A DNA stretch of 64,000 bases. Source: Pseudomonas sp. ANT_H12B. Its GTDB lineage: Bacteria > Pseudomonadota > Gammaproteobacteria > Pseudomonadales > Pseudomonadaceae. The stretch is taken from the NCBI RefSeq assembly GCF_008369325.1, contig NZ_VOBI01000011.1, forward strand, positions 1 through 64,000, read 5' to 3'. Below, one piece after another: positions 57,902 through 64,000 of this stretch. The notes under the pieces are model-generated. The model was not told the DNA's origin and did no database searches. It worked only from the letters and a program-made list of their open reading frames with translations. Positions within the stretch are counted from its first letter, which is position 1; each line of letters starts with the position of its first letter. The translations under genes and the position numbers were made by a program.

Positions 57902-58270
57902 TCAGATACCCCAAAGAATCTGCACACCCCAGACGAAATAGGCGAACATCGCGACGCCGCATACTGCCTGGAAGAGGAAACGTATTGCAGTCGCGGACTT
58001 GCCGAACGCCATTGGCGTCAGGTAGTCGGTCGCGATGGTCCACATGCCGACCCAGGCGTGAGCGCCAAGGGCAACGAGAGCCAGGAGACTGAAAATACGC
58101 ATCCAGTTGCTTGCGAACAGTTCATGCCATTGGGCGTAGCCGATGCCAGGATTGGCGACGACGTATCCGATCAGGAAAATGAAGTAAGCCGCGAGAACGA
58201 CCGCAGACACACGTTGTGCCATCCAGTCATAGAGGCCCGAACGCGACAGGTTCGTGACGTTAGTTACCAT
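57902..58270 (-). CDS. sdhD: Succinate dehydrogenase membrane anchor subunit
   Basis: A 122-residue three-helix anchor: MVTNVTNLSRSGLYDWMAQRVSAVVLAAYFIFLIGYVV, then the haem/quinone region HELFASNWMRIFSLLALVALGAHAWVGMWTIATDYL (His near 70). It anchors SdhAB and binds ubiquinone and haem b with SdhC. It overlaps the sdhC end by 7 bp. A start at 58276 would add only Met-Asp. Confidence 0.94.
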   Translation of the reverse strand: MVTNVTNLSRSGLYDWMAQRVSAVVLAAYFIFLIGYVVANPGIGYAQWHELFASNWMRIFSLLALVALGAHAWVGMWTIATDYLTPMAFGKSATAIRFLFQAVCGVAMFAYFVWGVQILWGI

Positions 58271-58638
58271 ATCCAAACTCCTGCCAGAACGATTACCACC
58301 ACGGAAACGGCGATAACGATTTTCGAGCCCAGTTTGCCGCCTTCAAGCGACTCGCCGATGCCCATGTCCATGATCAAGTGGCGCACACCGGCAACCAGGT
58401 GATACAGCAGAGCGGACAGGATGCCCCATGTCACTAGCTTGGCTAGCGGACTGGTCAGACACGCTTTCACCTGACCGAAGCCTTCTTCCGAGTCGAGCGA
58501 CTTGTCCAATGCGTAAAGCATGATGGCCAGGCTGACAAAGATGATGATTCCGGAGATTCGGTGAAGAATGGACGTGTAAGCAGTGACTGGGAGTTTGATG
58601 GTCCTTAGGTCTAGGTTTACAGGTCGTTGGCTATTCAC
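58264..58638 (-). CDS. sdhC: Succinate dehydrogenase cytochrome b556 subunit
   Basis: A 124-residue three-helix protein: SQRPVNLDLRTIKLPVTAYTSILHRISGIIIFVSLAIMLYALDKSL includes the SILHRISG family motif (24-31), with haem His in LLYHLVAGVRHLIMDMG (about 84). It is the first gene of the sdh-suc operon, divergent from gltA. Confidence 0.95.
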   Translation of the reverse strand: MNSQRPVNLDLRTIKLPVTAYTSILHRISGIIIFVSLAIMLYALDKSLDSEEGFGQVKACLTSPLAKLVTWGILSALLYHLVAGVRHLIMDMGIGESLEGGKLGSKIVIAVSVVVIVLAGVWIW

Positions 58639-59001
58639 GGCTTTTTTTCACACTGAAGAGCCCCTAACAATCAGGGCAAAGTTGTTGGGGAGTGCACTGG
58701 TCAGGTACCCACCACCCAGGGAGTGCGACCCCCAGCAAAGCAGGCCCAAAAGCCCCTGGCGGTCGGAGGCCGAGTATAGACAGTTAGGCTACTAATGACA
58801 ACGCGTTCACCTTCCCCTAATAGCGCATTGCACAAGTTGCATAAAAGGCGTAAATGGCAGTCAATTTCGAGGAAAAAGTCGGGTTAAAGCCTTCTGGAGC
58901 AAGACTTTAGGCAAATTGACATTCGAATTTATCTCACTATAGTGGTGCGGGCCCTGCGTGGGGGGTCTGTCTGATGATTTCAAGCATAAATAGGAGGCCA
59001 C
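58639..59001. other. gltA/sdhC divergent regulatory region
   Basis: The 363-bp region holds the gltA promoter (58916-58943). On the sdh side I see AT-rich stretches but no clean -10/-35 pair. No REP or gene is present. Confidence 0.6.
58916..58943 (+). promoter_or_regulatory. Sigma-70 promoter of gltA
   Basis: TTGACA (58916-58921), a 16-bp spacer and TATAGT (58938-58943): an almost consensus promoter about 58 bp before the gltA start. AGGAGG at about 58992-58997 is the ribosome-binding site. Confidence 0.85.
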
Positions 59002-60291
59002 ATGGCTGACAAAAAAGCGCAGTTGATCATCGAGGGCGCAGCCCCCGTCGAGCTGCCCATTTTAACCGGCACCGTTGGTCCCGATGTTATCGATGTTCGG
59101 AGCCTGACGGCCACGGGCCGTTTCACCTTTGACCCTGGTTTCATGTCGACAGCTTCCTGCGAGTCGAAGATCACCTATATCGACGGCGACAACGGCATTC
59201 TGCTGCACCGCGGCTACCCGATCGAACAGCTGGCTGAAAAGTCGGACTACCTGGAAACCTGCTATCTGCTGCTCAACGGCGAATTGCCGACCGCAGAACA
59301 GAAGGCCCAGTTCGTCAGCACCGTAAAGAACCACACCATGGTTCACGAGCAGCTGAAGACCTTCTTCAACGGCTTCCGTCGTGACGCTCACCCAATGGCT
59401 GTCATGTGCGGTGTAGTCGGCGCTCTTTCGGCCTTCTACCACGACTCCCTGGACATCAACAACCCGCAGCATCGCGAAATCTCCGCGATCCGCCTGGTTG
59501 CCAAGATGCCGACCCTGGCAGCGATGGTTTACAAGTACTCCATGGGCCAACCCATGATGTACCCGCGCAACGACCTGACGTACGCGGAAAACTTCCTGCA
59601 CATGATGTTCAACACCCCGTGTGAGATCAAACCGATCAGCCCGGTACTCGCCAACGCCATGGACAAGATCTTCATCCTCCATGCCGACCACGAGCAAAAC
59701 GCATCGACTTCCACCGTACGCCTGGCCGGTTCTTCGGGTGCCAACCCGTTCGCCTGTATCGCCGCCGGCATCGCTGCACTGTGGGGCCCTGCCCACGGCG
59801 GCGCGAACGAAGCTGTTCTGACCATGCTCGATGAAATTGGCGATGTGTCGAACATCGACAAGTACATCGCCAAGGCCAAGGACAAGAACGATCCGTTCAA
59901 ACTGATGGGCTTCGGTCACCGGGTTTACAAAAACCGCGACCCACGCGCCACCGTCATGAAGCAGACCTGCGACGAAGTGCTGAAGGAACTGGGTATCACC
60001 AACGATCCGCAACTCAAACTGGCCATGCGCCTGGAAGAGATTGCCCTGACCGACCCGTACTTCATCGAACGCTCGCTGTACCCGAACGTCGACTTCTACT
60101 CGGGGATCATCCTCAAGGCGATCGGCATTCCGACCAGCATGTTCACCGTGATCTTCGCTTTGGCGCGGACCGTCGGCTGGATCTCCCACTGGAAAGAAAT
60201 GCTCTCCAGCCCATACAAGATTGGCCGCCCGCGCCAGCTGTACACCGGCTACGAGTCGCGTGACATCACCAAGCTGGAAGACCGCAAATAA
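59002..60291 (+). CDS. gltA: Citrate synthase (type II, hexameric)
   Basis: A 429-residue citrate synthase: N-terminal domain with GRFTFDPGFMSTASCESKITYIDGDNGILLHRGYPIEQLAE (NADH-regulation-type N-terminus of Gram-negative enzymes), active-site His in ILHADHEQNASTSTVR (about 233), His in MGFGHRVYKNRDPRATVMK and Asp in ERSLYPNVDFYSG. It condenses acetyl-CoA with oxaloacetate. It is divergent from sdhCDAB and has a strong promoter and terminator of its own. Confidence 0.97.
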   Translation: MADKKAQLIIEGAAPVELPILTGTVGPDVIDVRSLTATGRFTFDPGFMSTASCESKITYIDGDNGILLHRGYPIEQLAEKSDYLETCYLLLNGELPTAEQKAQFVSTVKNHTMVHEQLKTFFNGFRRDAHPMAVMCGVVGALSAFYHDSLDINNPQHREISAIRLVAKMPTLAAMVYKYSMGQPMMYPRNDLTYAENFLHMMFNTPCEIKPISPVLANAMDKIFILHADHEQNASTSTVRLAGSSGANPFACIAAGIAALWGPAHGGANEAVLTMLDEIGDVSNIDKYIAKAKDKNDPFKLMGFGHRVYKNRDPRATVMKQTCDEVLKELGITNDPQLKLAMRLEEIALTDPYFIERSLYPNVDFYSGIILKAIGIPTSMFTVIFALARTVGWISHWKEMLSSPYKIGRPRQLYTGYESRDITKLEDRK

Positions 60292-60329
60292 GACCTGTCT
60301 TGCGATAACGTCTTAAAATTGCACCGGGA

Positions 60330-60360
60330 ACGGCCTCTATTTATATAGAGGCCGTTTTTG
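60330..60360 (+). terminator. Rho-independent terminator of gltA
   Basis: ACGGCCTCTAT-TTAT-ATAGAGGCCGTTTTTG: an 11-bp perfect stem with T run, 38 bp after the stop. Confidence 0.95.
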
Positions 60361-60395
60361 TTTGTGCGCGTTTTCCAGGAGCTGGCCCCGGCTGT

Positions 60396-60709
60396 TTGAT
60401 CGTGTACATATCCGTGTCTTTGGTAATGGCGGATAGCGGTTTCGCTTTTACAGCGAGTCACTTGAAAAAGCCCCAAGTAACCAAGGGCTCTTGCCCCTGA
60501 CGTTCGGTGCCTCGCTGTGGCTCGGCATGCCCTCGCTCCGGTCCTGCTCCGTGGGCCCGGAGCGAAGGAACGCCGAGCCTAAGCGAGGGCCGGACGCTTG
60601 GGGCGAGCCTTTTTGGGTATTTTTTTGGCGTTTGAAAAAAGTGCCTCGCCGTAAGGGCGAAACCGTAATCAGCCGTTACCGCAGCAGCAACGGATATGTA
60701 CACGATCAA
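60396..60709. mobile_element. 314-bp repeat element with long imperfect inverted ends
   Basis: TTGATCGTGTACATATCCGT at the left (60396) is the exact reverse complement of ACGGATATGTACACGATCAA at the right (ending 60709). The similarity continues inward for about 70 bp (GGTTTCGCTTTTACAGCGAGTCACTT against GGTTTCGCCCTTACGGCGAGGCACTT). The centre is rich in nested CTCGGC/GCCGAG-type inverted repeats. No transposase is encoded; a minus-strand frame (60458-60760) is not convincing as a gene. Similar blocks are, from memory, repeated in P. fluorescens-group genomes. Confidence 0.75.
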
Positions 60710-60735
60710 GAATCTCGTCCACCCGCAAAAAAAAT

Positions 60736-60761
60736 CCATCGCAGGCAAGCCAGCTCCCACA
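60736..60761. repeat. Single degenerate REP half-site
   Basis: CCATCGCAGGCAAGCCAGCTCCCACA is a shortened relative of the GTGGGAGC...GCTCGC family, common as CGCAGGCAAGCC-AGCTCCCACA in fluorescent pseudomonads. Confidence 0.7.
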
Positions 60762-60783
60762 AAGTCCGATAACCGCCCAATAA

Positions 60784-60813
60784 AAAATGCCCCAATCTCT
60801 CGACCGGGGCATT
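60784..60813 (-). terminator. Rho-independent terminator of actP
   Basis: AAATGCCCC...GGGGCATTT with TTTTTTA on the minus strand, about 38 bp after the actP stop. Confidence 0.9.
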
Positions 60814-60850
60814 TCTATCTAACGCAGCTTATATAAACAAACCTGAAGCC

Positions 60851-62509
60851 TTAGTGCGAAACCGCCCCACTCGCCCCCAAACCAGTCTGCGAACGTACAA
60901 ACTGCGGGAAGAACAGCGCCCGCTCATTGTCAGCCGCCTTGGACTTGTCAGTGATCGAGAAGAACCAGATCCCGATAAACGCAATGGCCATGGAGAACAA
61001 CGCCGGGTACTCATACGGGAAGATAGCCTTCTCGTTATGCAGGATCTGCACCCAAATGGTTGGCCCAAGGACCATCAAACCAACGGCACTGATCAGCCCC
61101 AACCAGCCACCGATCATCGCACCACGTGTGGTCAGCTTCTTCCAGTACATCGAAAGCAGCAGCACCGGGAAGTTACAGCTTGCCGCGATGGAGAATGCCA
61201 GGCCCACCATGAACGCGATGTTCTGGCTTTCGAACAGAATGCCCAAGCCGATCGCCAACACACCCAGGCAGACGGTGGTGATTTTCGAAACGCGAATCTC
61301 GTCCTTGTCGTTGGCCTTGCCCTTCTTGATCACGCTGGCGTAAAGGTCGTGAGACACCGCCGTAGCACCGGCCAGGGTCAAACCGGCAACTACCGCCAGA
61401 ATGGTCGCGAACGCTACTGCAGAGATGAAGCCCAGGAAAACACTGCCACCGACCGCGTTGGCCAGGTGCACCGCCGCCATGTTGTTGCCGCCCAACAGCG
61501 CGCCAGCAGCATCTTTAAAGGCCGGGTTGGTGCTCACCAGCAGGATCGCGCCGAAGCCGATGATGAACGTCAGGATGTAGAAGTAGCCAATGAAGCCGGT
61601 TGCATACAGCACGCTCTTGCGAGCTTCCTTTGCGTCACTCACGGTGAAGAAGCGCATCAGAATGTGCGGCAGGCCAGCGGTACCGAACATCAGTGCCAGG
61701 CCAAGGGAGAACGCGGAAATCGGGTCTTTCACCAGACCGCCCGGGCTCATGATCGCTTCACCTTTGGCGTGAACCTTGATCGCCTCGGAAAACAGTACGT
61801 TGAAGTCGAAGTTGACGTGCTTCATTACCATCAGCGCCATGAACGAGGCACCGGACAGCAGCAGCACAGCCTTGATGATTTGCACCCAAGTGGTTGCCAG
61901 CATGCCGCCGAACAACACGTACATGCACATCAGGATACCGACCAGGATCACCGCAACGTAGTAGTCGAGACCGAACAGCAGCTGGATCAGCTTGCCGGCA
62001 CCGACCATTTGCGCGATCAGGTAGAACGCCACCACCACCAGCGAACCGCAAGCGGACAGCGTGCGGATCTGGGTTTGCCCGAGACGATAGGACGCCACGT
62101 CGGCAAAGGTGTATTTACCCAGGTTACGCAGGCGCTCGGCGATCAGGAACAGGATGATCGGCCAGCCCACCAGGAAGCCGATCGAGTAGATCAGGCCGTC
62201 GTAGCCGGAGGTGAACACCAGGGCGGAAATACCCAGGAAGGACGCCGCGGACATGTAGTCACCGGCGATCGCCAGACCGTTCTGAAAGCCGGTGATCTTG
62301 CCACCCGCCGCATAGTAGTCAGCTGCCGAATTGTTGCGCTTGGAGGCCCAGTAGGTGATGCACAGGGTCAAACCGACGAACGCCACGAACATCAGGATCG
62401 CGGAAACGTTGAGTGGTTGTTTGTGCACTTCGCCAGTCAGGGCTTCAGCTGCCCAGGCGCCAGGTGCAAAGGCTGCGATGCTCAATAGAGCCATTAGACG
62501 CCGGATCAT
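60851..62509 (-). CDS. actP: Cation/acetate symporter ActP
   Basis: A 552-residue sodium:solute symporter (SSS) with an N-terminal signal/first helix (MIRRLMALLSIAAFAPGAWAAEALTG) and thirteen hydrophobic segments. It contains YYAAGGKITGFQNGLAIAGDYMSAASFLGISALVFTSGYDGLIYSIGF and GTAGLPHILMRFFTVSDAKEARKSVLYATGFIGYFYIL. It takes up acetate and similar short acids. It overlaps the DUF485 gene by 4 bp, the usual yjcH-actP pair. Confidence 0.93.
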   Translation of the reverse strand: MIRRLMALLSIAAFAPGAWAAEALTGEVHKQPLNVSAILMFVAFVGLTLCITYWASKRNNSAADYYAAGGKITGFQNGLAIAGDYMSAASFLGISALVFTSGYDGLIYSIGFLVGWPIILFLIAERLRNLGKYTFADVASYRLGQTQIRTLSACGSLVVVAFYLIAQMVGAGKLIQLLFGLDYYVAVILVGILMCMYVLFGGMLATTWVQIIKAVLLLSGASFMALMVMKHVNFDFNVLFSEAIKVHAKGEAIMSPGGLVKDPISAFSLGLALMFGTAGLPHILMRFFTVSDAKEARKSVLYATGFIGYFYILTFIIGFGAILLVSTNPAFKDAAGALLGGNNMAAVHLANAVGGSVFLGFISAVAFATILAVVAGLTLAGATAVSHDLYASVIKKGKANDKDEIRVSKITTVCLGVLAIGLGILFESQNIAFMVGLAFSIAASCNFPVLLLSMYWKKLTTRGAMIGGWLGLISAVGLMVLGPTIWVQILHNEKAIFPYEYPALFSMAIAFIGIWFFSITDKSKAADNERALFFPQFVRSQTGLGASGAVSH

Positions 62510-62817
62510 TGCTGAGCCTCCTTGAGAATCGCATTGTTCAGGTCGTCGAATTCGCCATTGGCGCGTCGTACGTAGATTGCAGTCAGGATAAAGGCTGAGA
62601 GAATCAGCCCGACACCAATCGGTATCCCCCAGGTAATCGAAGATTCAGGGCTGATTTTCGCGCCCAGAATATGCGGCCCGTAAGCAATCAAAAGGATGAA
62701 TCCGGAGTAAAGCCCAAGCATGATCGCCGAAAGAATCCAGGCGAACTTTTCTCGCTTACTAACCAGCTCCTTGAAGCGCGGGCTGTTTTGAATCGAGAGG
62801 TAAATGCTGTCGTTCAT
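62506..62817 (-). CDS. DUF485 (YjcH-like) small membrane protein
   Basis: A 103-residue protein with two hydrophobic segments (FAWILSAIMLGLYSGFILLIAYGPHIL and TWGIPIGVGLILSAFILTAIYVRRANGEFDDLNN). This is the classic DUF485/YjcH partner of ActP, encoded first in the pair. Its role may be to help assemble or regulate the symporter. An acs gene, common next to it in other bacteria, is not in the window. Confidence 0.93.
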   Translation of the reverse strand: MNDSIYLSIQNSPRFKELVSKREKFAWILSAIMLGLYSGFILLIAYGPHILGAKISPESSITWGIPIGVGLILSAFILTAIYVRRANGEFDDLNNAILKEAQQ

Positions 62818-62960
62818 TGTTTTTATCCTCGCAGCACAGATGAAGTTGTAACGTCATCCACTTTATGCGGCTACGGAACTGGTTCCAGACGACCTTAGTA
62901 TTAGAACGACATGACAGAATCGCCAATGTTCGGTATTGCGTGATTTCCTACAGAAAAACA

Positions 62961-62994
62961 AAAGGCCCCTCGGCTGTTACACCGAGGGGCCTTT
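62961..62994 (-). terminator. Rho-independent terminator of the betaine-type binding protein gene
   Basis: AAAGGCCCCTCGG-TGTAACAG-CCGAGGGGCCTTT is a perfect 13-bp stem, followed by TTTG on the minus strand. Confidence 0.95.
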
Positions 62995-63025
62995 GAGAGG
63001 TGGTGACGAGAGCCGTCAGCTCAAA

Positions 63026-63877
63026 TCATTTGATCCAGTCTGCAACGCGTTCCGGGTGTTTGGCCACCCAATCCTTCGCTGCGGCTTCAGGTTTGGCACC
63101 ATCCTGAATGGCCAACATGACTTCGCCGATTTCATCTTTCGAAGCCCACTGGAAGTTCTTCAGGAACTTGGCAACTTCCGGAGCTTTGGTTGCCAGTTCT
63201 TTGCTGCCGATGTTGTTTACGGTTTCAGCCGCGCCAAAAACGCCCTTCGGGTCATCCAGGAACCGCAGTTTCCACTTGGCGAACATCCAGTGCGGCACCC
63301 AACCGGTGACTGCGATGGATTCGTTTTTCTTCTCGGCACGGGTCAGCTCGGCAATCATGCCGGCGCCGGAACTGGCCTTGAGTTGATAGCCGGTCAGATC
63401 GTAGTCCTTGATTGCCTGTTCGGACTTGAGCATTACGCCCGAACCGGCGTCGATGCCGACGATGCGTTTTTTGAAGCTGTCGTCGGTTTTAAGATCTTCA
63501 ATGGATTTGGCTTTGACGTACTCCGGTACGATCAGGCCGATTTTAGCGTCCTTGAAGTTCGGGCCGTAATCGACCACTTGATCCTTGTTCTTGGTCCAGT
63601 AATCGCCGTGAGTCACCGGCAGCCACGCAGACATCATGGCGTCGAGTTTGCCGGTGGCCACACCCTGCCACATGATCCCGGTGGCGACCGCTTGCAGCTT
63701 CACGTCATAACCCAGCTTCTGCTTGATCACTTCGGCCGCTACATGGGTCGTCGCGACGCTGTCGGACCAACCGTCGACGTAACCGATGCTCAGGGTCTTG
63801 CTCTCGGCATTGGCCATAGTGGAGCCAATCGCAAGTACCAGAGCGGCACCCGCGCCTAAAAGTCGTCGCATCTTCAT
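63026..63877 (-). CDS. Glycine betaine/choline-type ABC transporter substrate-binding protein
   Basis: A 283-residue OpuAC-type binding protein: signal MKMRRLLGAGAALVLAIGSTMANA, then LSIGYVDGWSDSVATTHVAAEVIKQKLGYDV, the ligand Trp-rich WQGVATGKLDAMMSAWLPVTHGDYW and VTGWVPHWMFAKWKLRFLDDP with aromatic-cage Trp residues. It binds quaternary amines such as glycine betaine, choline or carnitine. No ABC ATPase or permease is visible, so it may work with a transporter outside the window or as an orphan binding protein (as CbcX/CaiX/BetX do). ATG 63877 has a GGGGAAG site. Confidence 0.88.
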   Translation of the reverse strand: MKMRRLLGAGAALVLAIGSTMANAESKTLSIGYVDGWSDSVATTHVAAEVIKQKLGYDVKLQAVATGIMWQGVATGKLDAMMSAWLPVTHGDYWTKNKDQVVDYGPNFKDAKIGLIVPEYVKAKSIEDLKTDDSFKKRIVGIDAGSGVMLKSEQAIKDYDLTGYQLKASSGAGMIAELTRAEKKNESIAVTGWVPHWMFAKWKLRFLDDPKGVFGAAETVNNIGSKELATKAPEVAKFLKNFQWASKDEIGEVMLAIQDGAKPEAAAKDWVAKHPERVADWIK

Positions 63878-64000
63878 CGTTACTTCCCCGAAAGTGCTGC
63901 GCTCGACGGATGCCGAGTCGCGTCAACGTATTGTTATGGTGCACAGCGCCCCCATCACGCCTCACCGCAAACCTCCTCGAACATCAGCGCGATTTATCTA
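63878..64000. other. Upstream region at the window end
   Basis: No gene, repeat or clear promoter is visible in the last 123 bases; the sequence may hold the promoter of the binding-protein gene. Confidence 0.3.

Noticed and set aside
60458..60760. A minus-strand frame of 100 codons next to gltA (LRLGVPSLRAHGAGPERGHAEPQRG)
   Set aside because: It is the translation of the inverted-repeat element and REP; such repeat-derived frames are often annotated as hypothetical proteins but show repeat, not protein, conservation.

Overview
The window is chromosomal DNA of a Pseudomonas species, most likely of the P. fluorescens group. The evidence is gene order and repeats. It carries the sdhCDAB-sucAB-lpd-sucCD block divergent from gltA, the cob(I)yrinate-to-cobalamin operon behind a B12 riboswitch, the hda/perM/DUF2066/purM/purN/DUF3108 neighbourhood, and the two REP-type palindromes (GTGGGAGCGAGC...GCTCGC and GATCGTTCCCACG...) that litter these genomes. 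Coding density is high, many genes overlap by ATGA, and there is no prophage, CRISPR array, rRNA or tRNA.

Layout. 1-145: right end of an IS3-family (IS150-like) element sitting in the loop of a REP palindrome. 169-2480: sfnC and sfnR, sulfone/sulfonate sulfur scavenging. 2491-3419: a SoxR regulator divergent from a small ABM-domain monooxygenase with a clear SoxR box. 3659-8333: VOC protein, fluoroacetate-dehalogenase-like hydrolase, LysR regulator and a divergent leuD-leuC pair. 8758-14901: an eight-gene operon matching fpvGHJK-fpvCDEF, which in P. aeruginosa reduces ferripyoverdine in the periplasm and takes up the iron. 14953-17344: glutathione peroxidase, then (minus strand) a MarR regulator, an MFS transporter and a 40-residue membrane microprotein. 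17551-26820: the ten-gene cobalamin operon (cobO, cobB, bluB, cbiB, cobD, cobQ, cobU, cobT, cobC, cobS in transcription order) with its riboswitch. 26992-34317: an unknown protein, a PQQ-type sugar dehydrogenase lipoprotein, an O-methyltransferase, two NlpC/P60 lipoproteins, hda, an AI-2E/PerM permease and a DUF2066 protein. 34700-37142: purM, purN, DUF3108. 37165-37427: an IS4-like MITE with target duplication. 37472-46832: amidohydrolase, OsmC, pirin, dienelactone hydrolase, htpG, two thioesterases, a small lipoprotein, MAPEG, DUF599 and brnQ. 47254-60291: the TCA-cycle block. 60396-60709: a 314-bp repeat element with long inverted ends. 60851-63877: actP with its DUF485 partner, and a glycine-betaine-type binding protein.

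Most of the window is ordinary housekeeping. I found no convincing new multi-gene system. The observations most worth following are small-scale: the MITE that splits one terminator while carrying its own; the IS in a REP loop; a REP pair that became the C-terminus of CobB; a MarR gene whose operator and promoter predict a leaderless mRNA; the translationally coupled 40-aa membrane protein; and the unusual LeuCD paralogue. All function calls are read from the sequence and remembered family features, without database searches.
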